From Spirosoma linguale DSM 74 (GTDB lineage: Bacteria; Bacteroidota; Bacteroidia; Cytophagales; Spirosomataceae): a DNA stretch of 64,000 bases. A model generated the notes under the pieces. The model did not search any database. It was given only the letters and a program-made list of their open reading frames with translations, and had not been told where the DNA came from. The translations under genes were made by a program, and so were the position numbers. The stretch covers positions 2,032,001 through 2,096,000 of the forward strand of contig CP001769.1 of the NCBI GenBank assembly GCA_000024525.1. Reading direction: 5' to 3'. Positions 16,517 to 26,099 of this stretch are shown here, in pieces; position 1 is the stretch's first letter, and each line of letters opens with the position of its first letter.

Positions 16517-18355
16517 TTAGTAACGATTTTTCGGGTGTTTAAGTGCAATGAAAACGACGCGTCCTGCCGCCGGAAATGTGGTTTCTGCAATCGGAGACCC
16601 ATAATGCCGGTAGAATTGCGCGGTTTGGGCGGGCGTGAGCAAATCGGGGTAGAGGTTAATCCCGGCAAAGTTATTTTTCCATAAAAAGGCATCCAGAAAC
16701 TGCCAGTCCTGTTGGGTAAATTCGTAGCCGGGGGTAAGCAGCCGGGGCCAGCCATCGCGCAGGAACGGCTGAATCTGATCGGGGTGAAGCCGCCCGAAAT
16801 ACTGTCCGACCCCACTCTTGTCGTAAAATCGCCGGAATGTAAACACAGCGTTTTGCTGCTTGTAATACGGACAAAGTCCTTCTTCGTCGCCGACACCGTT
16901 GGCCCCGATTGTGCAGAACGGCCAGTCGAGCACCGCTACGCCGGGTTGCTTCCGAATGACCGCGCAGTAGCGAAGTGTTTGCTCCGAAACGACATTGATC
17001 GACTGCAATACCCGTCTTGAGTAGCCGGTATACCACTCCAGTCCCATCAGCAGCAGTAAAAAGGCAACGCTCATTTGTGCCGAAGTTCGGCGGGGCCAGG
17101 TAACGGGTAAGGCCAGCAGCATGAACAGCACCGGGTACACGAGCGAGGCCCGGCCCCCGTGCCGGTTGAAGCTGAACCAGGGGAAAAGTTTGAGCGTCGG
17201 GAATAGCACCGGATGGTAGAGCAGGCAAAGCACCAGCATCAGAACCAGCGGGAGCCAGCGCAGCACATTACGCCTGATCTGCCACCAGCCCACACTCGCC
17301 AGTATAACCAGATACAAGCCGGGACTCCCTTGCCCGTAACTCTCGAACGTATCGTGTAACCACTGTTGGTAAGGGATTGAATAGCTGTCGATGCCCGGCA
17401 GATGGGGCAGAAGCAACCGAAGCGGATGCGACCAGGCGCGGAGTTCGGGAACAACGTCGAAATTGAACGACCAGGCCGTGAACGCAATCTGAAGCGTTAG
17501 GGGCAGGTACAGCCAGATACTTAGGGCCAACAACAGCAGCAGCCCAAAAACGGCACGCGAAGACCGACGAACTTCACCACGGACATACTTCCCGAAAAGC
17601 GAAGGCCAGCGACTTATTTCCGGAAATTGGCGATACAGGCTTAACCCAATAATCGGTACCGTTAACGTCGTAAACGTAAGAGCGAATCCAGCTACGTAGG
17701 CCAGTTCCTGCCCCAGTACCAGCACATGAAGGCACACCCAAAGGAGCAGATACGAGAGGGGAATGGGTTTGTGGTCAAGAACGTCGAGCAGGAGCCGGTA
17801 GGTGGCCACGATGCACAGAACCGTCCAGTGACCTACGCACACGTTCATGTGAACGGGAAATTTCCAGAGGGCGTAGAAGTTAAAAATGGAAACAGCCAGC
17901 CCGGCCAGCAGTGATTTTACCAGCCCGGCCCTAAAACGTAACAGCCTAAATGTTCCAATCGCCGTAACGATCAGGCTGTACACATAGTACGTTTGAAGGT
18001 AGGGGCCGGGGCCACCCAGAAGTCGGTACAGGCACGCGTACCAGTAATCGCGCTCGAATCCCCAGTCCAGAAAAACCTGGTTGGTACCATAGGGATAAAA
18101 CGTTTGGGTGTTTATCAGGTTGAGATGCGGGAAGGGCCAGAGGTCGAGGTTTTTATTAAAAAAATACCCGACATACTCAAATTGATCCGTGTCGTTCCCG
18201 TCGGAAAGGGGATGCCGGAAGTCGCCAACCACCCAACAGCCTAACAGGCCGGTTACGAGGCCCAGCAACACCGCCCAATAGCCTGTGTTCTGGCCGAATC
18301 GTGGGGGAAACAGGTTTTTGCCAGCCAGGCTAACGGGCGGTTGTACTTGATGCAT
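16517..18355 (-). CDS. Large polytopic membrane protein, GT-C-like
   Basis: About 612 aa from the ATG at 18355; the open frame extends upstream, but that part is poor coding sequence and crowds the divergent leuS start. Some 11-13 hydrophobic segments are visible. An acidic motif, DGNDTDQFEYVGYF, lies in the first extracytoplasmic loop, followed by NTQTFYPYGTNQVF. An Asp/Glu-rich first loop with many helices is the layout of GT-C glycosyltransferases that use lipid-linked sugars, and the protein resembles uncharacterised membrane proteins of that kind. No catalytic family can be assigned with confidence. It may glycosylate lipids or surface polysaccharide; this is inference. Confidence 0.68.
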   Translation of the reverse strand: MHQVQPPVSLAGKNLFPPRFGQNTGYWAVLLGLVTGLLGCWVVGDFRHPLSDGNDTDQFEYVGYFFNKNLDLWPFPHLNLINTQTFYPYGTNQVFLDWGFERDYWYACLYRLLGGPGPYLQTYYVYSLIVTAIGTFRLLRFRAGLVKSLLAGLAVSIFNFYALWKFPVHMNVCVGHWTVLCIVATYRLLLDVLDHKPIPLSYLLLWVCLHVLVLGQELAYVAGFALTFTTLTVPIIGLSLYRQFPEISRWPSLFGKYVRGEVRRSSRAVFGLLLLLALSIWLYLPLTLQIAFTAWSFNFDVVPELRAWSHPLRLLLPHLPGIDSYSIPYQQWLHDTFESYGQGSPGLYLVILASVGWWQIRRNVLRWLPLVLMLVLCLLYHPVLFPTLKLFPWFSFNRHGGRASLVYPVLFMLLALPVTWPRRTSAQMSVAFLLLLMGLEWYTGYSRRVLQSINVVSEQTLRYCAVIRKQPGVAVLDWPFCTIGANGVGDEEGLCPYYKQQNAVFTFRRFYDKSGVGQYFGRLHPDQIQPFLRDGWPRLLTPGYEFTQQDWQFLDAFLWKNNFAGINLYPDLLTPAQTAQFYRHYGSPIAETTFPAAGRVVFIALKHPKNRY

Positions 18356-18495
18356 TCGGGAGTTTATACATTCATAGACGGTGGCGATGAGCAAAAGTCT
18401 GGCTAAACGGCTATTTTTGCAAGAAAATGAATAGTGCGGCTCCTGACCGCATCCAAATTGAGCGAATCTAGCGGCTTTCCGGCCGCCCAATTATT

Positions 18496-21345
18496 ATGGC
18501 TGACTATAACCACCGCGAAACCGAACAGAAATGGCAACGGTTTTGGGACGAAAACCACACGTATAAACCCGCTGTTACGACCGACCGCCCCAAGTATTAT
18601 GTACTCGACATGTTTCCCTATCCATCGGGGGCGGGCCTGCACGTTGGTCACCCGCTGGGTTACATCGCGTCGGACATTGTTTCGCGCTACAAGCGGTTAA
18701 AAGGCTATAATGTGCTGCACCCGATGGGCTTCGACTCGTTCGGGCTTCCGGCCGAACAATACGCCATTCAAACCGGTCAGCACCCAGCCGTTACGACCGA
18801 ACAAAACCTGACTCGGTACATCGAGCAATTAAAAAATATTGGGTTCAGCTACGACTGGAGCCGCGAAGTTCGCACCTCCGACCCCTCGTATTATAAATGG
18901 ACGCAGTGGATTTTTATGGAGTTGTTCCGGTCGTGGTACAACAAAGAAACTGATAAAGCCGAACCCATCGAAACACTGCTGGCAAAGTTTGTCGCCAATG
19001 GAACGGCGGGTGTACAGGCCGTTTGCGATGAAAACGCCCCTGCGTTTACCGCCGACGAATGGAACGTCATGACCGAAACGGAGCAGTACGAGATGTCGCT
19101 CAAATACCGGTTAACGTTTCTGGCCGATGCCGTTGTGAACTGGTGCCCAGCGCTGGGAACGGTTCTGGCCAATGATGAAGTAAAAGACGGCGTTTCGGAG
19201 CGGGGTGGCTACCCGGTGGAGCAGAAGCTCATGCGCCAGTGGATGATGCGCATCACCGCCTACGCGGATCGGCTGCTGACCGGCCTGGATACCATCGACT
19301 GGACCGAATCGCTGAAAGAACAGCAGCGGAACTGGATCGGTAAGTCGGTCGGCGCGAGCGTGAAATTTCCTATTGCCGAGGTAGACGAGAACGCATCCGC
19401 TTCGTTCATCGAAGTGTTTACCACCCGCGTCGACACGATCTATGGGGTTACGTTTATGGTACTGGCTCCCGAGCATGAGCTGGTTTCGACACTGACAACG
19501 CCGGAACAGAAGGAAGCCGTAGAAGCCTACGTAAATGCTGCCAAACTCCGTTCGGAGCGCGACCGAATGGCCGACACAAAGGTTATATCGGGTGTTTTTA
19601 CCGGCAGTTACTGCGTAAATCCGTTTAACGACGAGAAGGTGCCCATTTACCTGGCCGATTATGTACTAGCAGGGTATGGCACTGGGGCGGTCATGGCCGT
19701 TCCCTCGGGCGACCAGCGCGACTGGAACTTTGCCAAACATTTCAACCTGCCCATCGTACCCATTCTGGATAGCCAGAAGGCTGTAGAGGAACAGGCCGAC
19801 AATACCAAAGAGGGTCATTACATCAACTCAGGTATGATCAATGGCATGACGTACAAAGAGGCTACGGCAACGTTGATTACGTGGCTGGAAGAACGTGGGC
19901 TGGGCAAGGGTAAAGTCAACTACCGGATGCGCGATGCGGTCTTCAGCCGCCAGCGTTACTGGGGCGAACCCGTTCCGGTTTACTTTAAGGAAGGTGGTTC
20001 GACGGGTAAACTTCCGTACCTGATCGACGAGAGCGACCTGCCGCTGGAGTTGCCCGCCGTGGACAAATACCTGCCTACCGAAACGGGCGAGCCACCACTG
20101 GGCCGCGCCGAGGACTGGAAATATAAGGGTAAATACGAGTACGAATTAAGCACCATGCCCGGCTGGGCGGGTTCGTCCTGGTACTGGTACCGGTACATGG
20201 ACCCGCAAAACAACGACGAATTTGCCAGCAAAGATGCGATCGATTACTGGCAGAATGTGGACCTGTATATCGGTGGCACCGAACACGCTACCGGTCACTT
20301 GCTCTATAGCCGTTTCTGGAACAAGTTCCTAAAAGATCGCGGTTACGTGCCGCAGGAAGAGCCGTTCAAAAAGCTCATCAACCAAGGCATGATTCAGGGG
20401 CGTTCTATGCTGGTTTATAGAGTAAAGGATTCAGAAGGTCAAGGAAAAACACCTGTATTTGTATCCTTTGGTTTGAAAAACCAGTACGAAACAACAGAAT
20501 TGCACGTAGATGTTAATATCGTTGAAAATGATGTCTTAGACACAGAAGCATTTAAACATTGGCTTCCTGATTACAAGAATGCAGAGTTTATTCTAGAGAA
20601 TGGTAAGTACGTATGTGGAAGTGTCGTAGAGAAAATGTCGAAACGGTATTACAACGTTGTCAATCCTGATGACATTGCTGAACGATACGGCGCTGATGTG
20701 CTTCGGTTATATGAAATGTTCCTGGGGCCGCTGGAACAGGCGAAACCCTGGAACACCAATGGTATTGATGGCGTGTATCGCTTTATCCGTAAGTTCTGGC
20801 GGTTGTTCTACAAAGACACTGCTGCCGGGGCGTCGGATGAAGGAGCGAACCAGTGGATTGTAACCGACGAACAGCCCACGCCCGCCGAGTTGAAAGTCCT
20901 GCATAAGACGATCAAAAAGACGGAAGAAGACATTGAACTGTATTCGTTCAATACATCGGTAAGTTCGTTCATGATTTGCGTCAATGAACTGGCCACGCTG
21001 AATTGCCACAAACGGGCAGTTCTTCAGGATTTAGTGTTGCTTTTATCGCCTTACGCCCCGCACATCACAGAAGAACTGTGGGCCGCGCTGGGTAACGAGC
21101 CGGGCAGCATTTCATCGGCCGAATTTCCGAAGTTCAACCCCAATTACCTGATTGAGGATTCGTTCGAATATCCGATTCAGATCAACGGGAAAGTACGCAC
21201 AACGATCAGTTTCGCCATCGACCGCGCCCCTACGGAAATCGAACGGGAAGTGCTGGCCGACGAAATCGTTCAGAAATGGATGGAGGGCAAGACACCCAAA
21301 AAAGTGGTGGTAGTGCCCAAACGGATTGTCAACGTGGTGCTGTAG
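18496..21345 (+). CDS. leuS: Leucine--tRNA ligase
   Basis: Class I aminoacyl-tRNA synthetase, 949 aa, charging tRNA-Leu. The HIGH motif is HVGH at 49-52 in [12 protein letters not shown]; the CP1 editing domain contains [12 protein letters not shown] and [20 protein letters not shown] lies near residue 713. The C-terminal anticodon-binding region follows. The protein is longer than the enterobacterial enzyme (about 860 aa), partly because of an insertion before KMSKR, as is usual in Bacteroidota. That insertion region (about 20400-20690) has far lower G+C and different codon use than the rest of the gene. Two palindromes, one a strong terminator, follow the stop. Confidence 0.97.
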   Translation: MADYNHRETEQKWQRFWDENHTYKPAVTTDRPKYYVLDMFPYPSGAGLHVGHPLGYIASDIVSRYKRLKGYNVLHPMGFDSFGLPAEQYAIQTGQHPAVTTEQNLTRYIEQLKNIGFSYDWSREVRTSDPSYYKWTQWIFMELFRSWYNKETDKAEPIETLLAKFVANGTAGVQAVCDENAPAFTADEWNVMTETEQYEMSLKYRLTFLADAVVNWCPALGTVLANDEVKDGVSERGGYPVEQKLMRQWMMRITAYADRLLTGLDTIDWTESLKEQQRNWIGKSVGASVKFPIAEVDENASASFIEVFTTRVDTIYGVTFMVLAPEHELVSTLTTPEQKEAVEAYVNAAKLRSERDRMADTKVISGVFTGSYCVNPFNDEKVPIYLADYVLAGYGTGAVMAVPSGDQRDWNFAKHFNLPIVPILDSQKAVEEQADNTKEGHYINSGMINGMTYKEATATLITWLEERGLGKGKVNYRMRDAVFSRQRYWGEPVPVYFKEGGSTGKLPYLIDESDLPLELPAVDKYLPTETGEPPLGRAEDWKYKGKYEYELSTMPGWAGSSWYWYRYMDPQNNDEFASKDAIDYWQNVDLYIGGTEHATGHLLYSRFWNKFLKDRGYVPQEEPFKKLINQGMIQGRSMLVYRVKDSEGQGKTPVFVSFGLKNQYETTELHVDVNIVENDVLDTEAFKHWLPDYKNAEFILENGKYVCGSVVEKMSKRYYNVVNPDDIAERYGADVLRLYEMFLGPLEQAKPWNTNGIDGVYRFIRKFWRLFYKDTAAGASDEGANQWIVTDEQPTPAELKVLHKTIKKTEEDIELYSFNTSVSSFMICVNELATLNCHKRAVLQDLVLLLSPYAPHITEELWAALGNEPGSISSAEFPKFNPNYLIEDSFEYPIQINGKVRTTISFAIDRAPTEIEREVLADEIVQKWMEGKTPKKVVVVPKRIVNVVL

Positions 21346-21364
21346 GTTTGTGTCGTGATGTTCC

Positions 21365-21410
21365 GTGGTGTCGGGTTTGACCGGGCTGGCGTTCCAGAAC
21401 CCGACACCAC
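21365..21410. repeat. Inverted repeat, same family as 3144-3211
   Basis: Arms GTGGTGTCGGGTT (21365-21377) and AACCCGACACCAC (21398-21410), 20-base loop. The first ten bases of the arm are identical to those at 3144, so these are two members of one dispersed palindrome family. Confidence 0.85.
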
Positions 21411-21420
21411 GAGACACTAC

Positions 21421-21466
21421 ACATAAAAAAAGGGCCTCTTCGCGCGAAGAGGCCCTTTTTTTATGT
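21421..21466. terminator. Strong bidirectional terminator after leuS
   Basis: A perfect 46-base palindrome: stem GGGCCTCTTCGCGCGAAGAG flanked by A7 on the left and T7 on the right. It is an intrinsic terminator for leuS on the plus strand and equally for leftward transcription of the oxidoreductase gene that ends at 21708. Confidence 0.95.
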
Positions 21467-21560
21467 GTACTAAGCCAGAATAGCTGTCAGTACTATTCAA
21501 CGGGAATAATGGTTAACGATTTCTGGTTATCAATAGGTTAAGTGCCGTAGGCACGGAATG

Positions 21561-21673
21561 TTTGTAGAACAGGGTGGTCGTGCAGTCGACTGGCGTGCCG
21601 TAGGTACGCAATAATTGGTAAGGGTTACGTACCTACGGCACGCCAGTCGACTGCACGACCCCTATTCTACAAA
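21561..21673. repeat. Long inverted repeat between leuS and the LLM oxidoreductase
   Basis: Arms of about 47 bases (21561-21608 and 21628-21673) pair almost perfectly around a 19-base loop; the inner arm carries CGTGCCGTAGGTACG. A smaller palindrome GTGCCGTAGGCAC at 21542-21554 repeats part of the same motif next to it. The 362-base gap holds no gene. Confidence 0.88.
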
Positions 21674-21707
21674 TATTAGTCCGCTACGCGGCCACTATTC
21701 ACGTTAT

Positions 21708-22724
21708 TCAGGCTGCAATTGGTTCCGCTTCCTGAGCGGCCAGCGCGTCGCGTACCTGCGCCGTCAGGGTAAGCGAATGCTTCCTGGCTTCATGGTCGTA
21801 AATCGGGGCGGTGATAATCAGTTCATCCGCTTTCGTTTGTTCGATAAAACTCGCCAGTCCGCGTTGTACGGTCTCCGGCGAACCAACGGCCGAACACCGC
21901 AGGACGGAGTCGATACCGGCAAGTTCATAGTCATCCCAGCGGCCCTCCAGCGTATCGACAGGGGGCTGCATCTGCCGCGCCTTACCCCGACGAATATATA
22001 GAAACTGCTGTTGAACCGACGTAAACAGACGCTGTGCTTCCGCGTCCGTATCGGCCGCAATGACATTGACCGCCACCATCGCATACGGTGCTTTCAGCTG
22101 CTCCGATGGCTGAAACTGTGTCCGGTAAACTTGTAAAGCACGCAATAATTCGGCGGGAGCAAAGTGGGAGGCAAACGCATAAGGCAGGCCCAGCATGGCC
22201 GCTAATTGAGCACCAAACAGGCTCGACCCTAAAATCCAGATGGGTATATTCAGGCCCGTACCCGGTATCGCCTGTACAAACTGATTGGTATCGTCGGGCT
22301 GGAAGTAATGCTGTAGTTCAACGACATCCTGCGGGAACGTATCTGGTCCGTTGGCCGCCCGGCGTAAGGCTCGGTATGTAGCCTGGTCCGAACCGGGTGC
22401 GCGGCCCAGTCCCAGATCGATACGGCCGGGGTAGAGGGATTCCAGCGTGCCGAACTGCTCGGCAATGACCAGCGGGGAATGATTAGGCAGCATAATTCCG
22501 CCGGAACCCACCCGAATGGTATTGGTACCACCCGCGACATACCCAATCACGACCGAAGTGGCCGCACTGGCAATGCCCGGCATGTTGTGATGCTCAGCCA
22601 GCCAATATCGGTTATAGCCCAACTGCTCAGCGTGTTGGGCCAAATTTAATGTATTTCGCAGTGCCTGCGTGGCGGTGTTGCCTTCCACGATGGGCGATAA
22701 ATCAAGAACTGAAAAGGGAATCAT
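21708..22724 (-). CDS. LLM class flavin-dependent oxidoreductase (luciferase-like)
   Basis: About 338 aa; I prefer the ATG at 22724 ([12 protein letters not shown]) over the TTG nine codons upstream. The TIM-barrel of bacterial luciferase-like monooxygenases is clear: [19 protein letters not shown] near the N-terminus, [20 protein letters not shown], and [14 protein letters not shown]. Such proteins use FMNH2 supplied by a reductase and often are annotated as alkane-type monooxygenases without a known substrate. It stands alone on the minus strand, divergent from the M48 peptidase gene. The physiological substrate is unknown. Confidence 0.88.
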   Translation of the reverse strand: MIPFSVLDLSPIVEGNTATQALRNTLNLAQHAEQLGYNRYWLAEHHNMPGIASAATSVVIGYVAGGTNTIRVGSGGIMLPNHSPLVIAEQFGTLESLYPGRIDLGLGRAPGSDQATYRALRRAANGPDTFPQDVVELQHYFQPDDTNQFVQAIPGTGLNIPIWILGSSLFGAQLAAMLGLPYAFASHFAPAELLRALQVYRTQFQPSEQLKAPYAMVAVNVIAADTDAEAQRLFTSVQQQFLYIRRGKARQMQPPVDTLEGRWDDYELAGIDSVLRCSAVGSPETVQRGLASFIEQTKADELIITAPIYDHEARKHSLTLTAQVRDALAAQEAEPIAA

Positions 22725-22898
22725 AGCTCGTTGCTTTTTAGTAGTAACCAAAAAGAGTGAGTAATCAATCCTAATGCACCCCGATTTTGGTGTAGGATGA
22801 AAATATGATTGCAGTATCTTTTGCTAGTTTCTATACTAAAGCAGTAATTGCAACTAAGCAAAAGTGAACTATCCTACAAAAATCATAACACCATTGGC

Positions 22899-25025
22899 AT
22901 GATTCCTTCTCCACCTGTTGACCACGCACATGTAACGTTTTATCCACCGGCCCCCGACCTGTCCGATACCGGTTTTTTAGACCCATCAGCCACGTTTAGA
23001 AAAGAAGTCAGACGAACGCTGGCAGGAATTATCGGCTTTGCCGGTCTCTATCTGTTGCTGGTCGGGTTTGGTGTAGCACTCGGGTATGTTTGTGTGCTGA
23101 GTACCATCTGGTTAATAAGCTTTTCTATAAATAAATTTACATTGATCATTGGCGTGGGGCTGATTGCGCTTGGCGTCATGTTTCTGCTCTTTCTGGTAAA
23201 ATTTCTCTTTGCCGTATACAAGAATCAAAACGCCCAGCGGATTGAAATTACCGCTGAGGATCACCCGAATCTGGTGAGGTTTATTCATAAACTGGCCGAA
23301 GAGGTGAACGCTCCTAAGCCGTATAAGATATTCCTGTCGCCGAATGTCAATGCCTGTGTCTTTTACAATTCCAGCTTCTGGAGTTTGATCATGCCCGTAC
23401 AAAAGAACCTTGAAATTGGACTGGGTTTGGTTAACTCTGTTAACATGAGCGAGTTCAAAGCGGTTATGGCGCACGAGTTCGGGCACTTTTCTCAGCGGTC
23501 CATGAAGCTGGGGAGTTACGTCTATATCGTTAATCGGGTGATCTATAATTTAGTATATGACCGTGACCGCTGGGATGCATTGCTGGATAAGTGGGTCGAA
23601 TCGGGTGGGTTATGGGGGACGTTTGCGGGCCTCACTCATATTTTGGTTAATCTGGTCCGTAGGGTACTCAGCAAAGCCTACCAATGGCTGAATCTGCGGT
23701 ATATGGGGTTGTCACGAGAAATGGAATACCAGGCTGATCTGGTGGCAGTTAGTGCGGCCGGAGCGCAGCCGGTTATAACCGCCCTTCGCCGGATTGAACT
23801 AGGTGATGCCGCTTATCAGCAGATGATAAGCTATCTGAATGGATTGGTTGGCGAGTCGAAAGTCGCTGAAAATATCTACCCGCTACACACCGAAACGATG
23901 CACATGCTGGCTTCGGAACTTGACATCGATATACGGCATGGGCTTCCTTTACTGACGGATGAGCAGGCCAGTAAAATGGTGGTAGCGCGCCGGGTAAATT
24001 ACGAGGATCAGTGGTCATCACATCCGGCGCAGGGAGAACGTGAGGCCAATATTCGAACGGTTTCGGCTCCCTGTATTCCCGATGAATCGTCGCCCTGGCT
24101 GCTTTTTACCAATCCTGAGCACTGGCAAAAAGAACTGACAACCAGACTCTATGCCGGTGTTGAGCTGAACGCATCGGCCAACCGGCAGTTCATCCATACA
24201 TCGGAGTATGTGGCTCATGTCGTTGACGAAGTTAATCGGGCGCAATTGCCCGAAAAGTACAACGGCTTTTACGACAGGAGGCTGTTAGCCACTTTTACCC
24301 CCGATAGCGTAGCGTTGGAAACGAACGAGATTCCCGCTGAAGAAACCATTTTTTCGGATGAAAACCGGCAATTAAGAAAGCAGCTCTTTACCGATTTTGA
24401 CGATCGGAACACGTTGCTTCAGATCAAAGCCAGGCAGATTCAAACCCGTACGTTCGACTTCGATGGAAAAAAATATGACCGCAAAGAGGTTGATGCTGCA
24501 CTGGCTGTTATCAATCCTGAGATTGAGGAGTTACAGGCTTATTTTAAGCGTTTGGAGATAGAGGCTTTTCGCTGGCATTATCAAAAAGCCGTACAGCAAG
24601 GGGTTGGCAATGAACTCATTCAGCGGTATGACCTGTATTTCAGAATTGATCAGGATCGGGAGTTGTATGAAGAGCTACTGGTAGAGTATACTGACTTGAT
24701 CAAAAACACGCAGGACGCGCTGAAAGAAGGAGGGACCATTAAACGGGGAATGGGTGGGCAGATTGATGCCATGAATGATAAAATACAAAAGGCCTATACA
24801 AACAGTCAAACCATAAGCCTACCCTCGCAGGTGGGAGAGGTTACGTTTAGCAACGGGTATGCGGCTTATTTATGTGCTGACCCTCTACAGGTTATAGACA
24901 CCGGTTCATTCAATTGGGAGCACATGGTGGCTTTATACAGACAGTTGGAGTTGATGCCGCACCTTGCCGGACAGGCTCAGCTTGCGGTTTTGGATGAACT
25001 TATTCGCTGGCAGGCAACCTTATGA
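22899..25025 (+). CDS. M48 family zinc metallopeptidase, membrane-bound, with long C-terminal extension
   Basis: 708 aa from the ATG at 22899 (MIPSPPVDHAH); a TTG-type start 17 codons upstream is less likely. Two hydrophobic segments near residues 41-70 and 79-107 precede the peptidase domain with the zinc motif MAHEFGH and the downstream ligand in EMEYQAD, both intact. Beyond residue about 340 there is a 350-residue mostly helical extension with no motif I recognise, twice the size of the HtpX-type peptidase domain. It may act in membrane-protein quality control; the extension may set its substrate. The next gene starts 40 bases after its stop and may be cotranscribed. Confidence 0.85.
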   Translation: MIPSPPVDHAHVTFYPPAPDLSDTGFLDPSATFRKEVRRTLAGIIGFAGLYLLLVGFGVALGYVCVLSTIWLISFSINKFTLIIGVGLIALGVMFLLFLVKFLFAVYKNQNAQRIEITAEDHPNLVRFIHKLAEEVNAPKPYKIFLSPNVNACVFYNSSFWSLIMPVQKNLEIGLGLVNSVNMSEFKAVMAHEFGHFSQRSMKLGSYVYIVNRVIYNLVYDRDRWDALLDKWVESGGLWGTFAGLTHILVNLVRRVLSKAYQWLNLRYMGLSREMEYQADLVAVSAAGAQPVITALRRIELGDAAYQQMISYLNGLVGESKVAENIYPLHTETMHMLASELDIDIRHGLPLLTDEQASKMVVARRVNYEDQWSSHPAQGEREANIRTVSAPCIPDESSPWLLFTNPEHWQKELTTRLYAGVELNASANRQFIHTSEYVAHVVDEVNRAQLPEKYNGFYDRRLLATFTPDSVALETNEIPAEETIFSDENRQLRKQLFTDFDDRNTLLQIKARQIQTRTFDFDGKKYDRKEVDAALAVINPEIEELQAYFKRLEIEAFRWHYQKAVQQGVGNELIQRYDLYFRIDQDRELYEELLVEYTDLIKNTQDALKEGGTIKRGMGGQIDAMNDKIQKAYTNSQTISLPSQVGEVTFSNGYAAYLCADPLQVIDTGSFNWEHMVALYRQLELMPHLAGQAQLAVLDELIRWQATL

Positions 25026-25064
25026 CAAGTGAGACGAGTTTGTTCGATAGTTTTCGTTGGTTTT

Positions 25065-25958
25065 ATGAAGCATAGACGTGTATTTAGCGTGATAAGAAAA
25101 CAGTACGCATGGTTGTCCGTTGGGTTAGTGGCTATAGCCCTGTCGGCTTGTTCCCCAAAAACATACACAAAAATTCCGGCTGGAAAAGCCTATGATTTCT
25201 TTAGTTACAAGCCTAATCAGGTAGCAAAAATCTCCGCACACCGGGGCGGGGGCGACCTGAAAGGTTATCCCGAAAACTGTATTGAGTCGTTCGACTATCT
25301 GGCGAAGAAACTGCCGGTCATCATAGAATGCGACATTGATCTGACCAAAGACAGCGTCATGGTGATGATGCACGACGCTACCCTCGACCGGACGACTACG
25401 GGTACCGGCAAACTTATTGACCGAAACTATGCCGAACTCAGTCAGTACCGGCTGGAGGACAATCAGGGTAATGTGACCCCCTATAAAATTCCGACACTGG
25501 AAGAGGTTCTGCGCTGGGGTAAAAACAAAGTGACGTTTACGCTCGATGTGAAACGCAATGTGTCGTTCGCCAAAGTGGTCGACATGATTCACAAAACCGG
25601 TGCCAGCGATTATGTAGCCGTTATTACCTACAACGCTCAGGATGCGGCTAAACTCAATAAACTCGATCCTAGTCTGATGATTTCGGTAACCATCCGTAAC
25701 CGCGCCGAATATGACCGGCTGCGCGAACTGGGAGTTCCCGACAATCGGATGGTGGCTTTCGTGGGCGTCAAAGAACCCGATGCTGACCTGTATAAATTTC
25801 TCCACGAGAAGGGCATTGCCTGTATTTTGGGCACGCTGGGTAACCTCGACAAACAGGCAGCCGCCAAAGGTGATCAGGTGTACAAAAAATTTGTCGAAAA
25901 CGGCGCCGATATCATGTCGACCGACCGGCCGCTGGAAATAGCGAAGGTGTTGTACTAG
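25065..25958 (+). CDS. Glycerophosphodiester phosphodiesterase family lipoprotein
   Basis: 297 aa from the ATG at 25065, chosen because it gives a lipoprotein signal ending LSAC (Cys25 or so). The GDPD fold is marked by ISAHRGGG, ENCIESF, ECDIDLTKD and MMHDATLDRTTTG, which contain the two catalytic histidines and metal-binding acidic residues. The C-terminus ends with the expected MSTDRPLEI strand. It hydrolyses glycerophosphodiesters to glycerol 3-phosphate and an alcohol; the lipid anchor places it in the periplasm. It follows the M48 peptidase gene by 39 bases and is followed by a terminator at 26016. Confidence 0.92.
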   Translation: MKHRRVFSVIRKQYAWLSVGLVAIALSACSPKTYTKIPAGKAYDFFSYKPNQVAKISAHRGGGDLKGYPENCIESFDYLAKKLPVIIECDIDLTKDSVMVMMHDATLDRTTTGTGKLIDRNYAELSQYRLEDNQGNVTPYKIPTLEEVLRWGKNKVTFTLDVKRNVSFAKVVDMIHKTGASDYVAVITYNAQDAAKLNKLDPSLMISVTIRNRAEYDRLRELGVPDNRMVAFVGVKEPDADLYKFLHEKGIACILGTLGNLDKQAAAKGDQVYKKFVENGADIMSTDRPLEIAKVLY

Positions 25959-26015
25959 ACGGGTAGTTAACTTGTCTGATTATCAATGGATTAGCTATGT
26001 TTGGGTGGAAAAATG

Positions 26016-26046
26016 ACGGGTTGGCTTTGTAAAGAAGCCAACCCGT
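26016..26046 (+). terminator. Hairpin after the GDPD gene
   Basis: Arms ACGGGTTGGCTTT and AAGCCAACCCGT with a 5-6 base loop lie 57 bases past the stop, followed by TTCAG. It separates the rightward peptidase/GDPD pair from the leftward esterase gene and could serve both strands. Confidence 0.75.
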
Positions 26047-26099
26047 TTCAGTTATTAGTTAGTATAAAGGCAACCGCAACTGCTCCAGATGCCTTTTAA

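Noticed and set aside
18356..18490. Upstream extension of the polytopic membrane protein by 45 codons
   Set aside because: It would leave only a few bases to the divergent leuS start and lacks membrane-protein character; the ATG at 18355 leads directly to the first helix.
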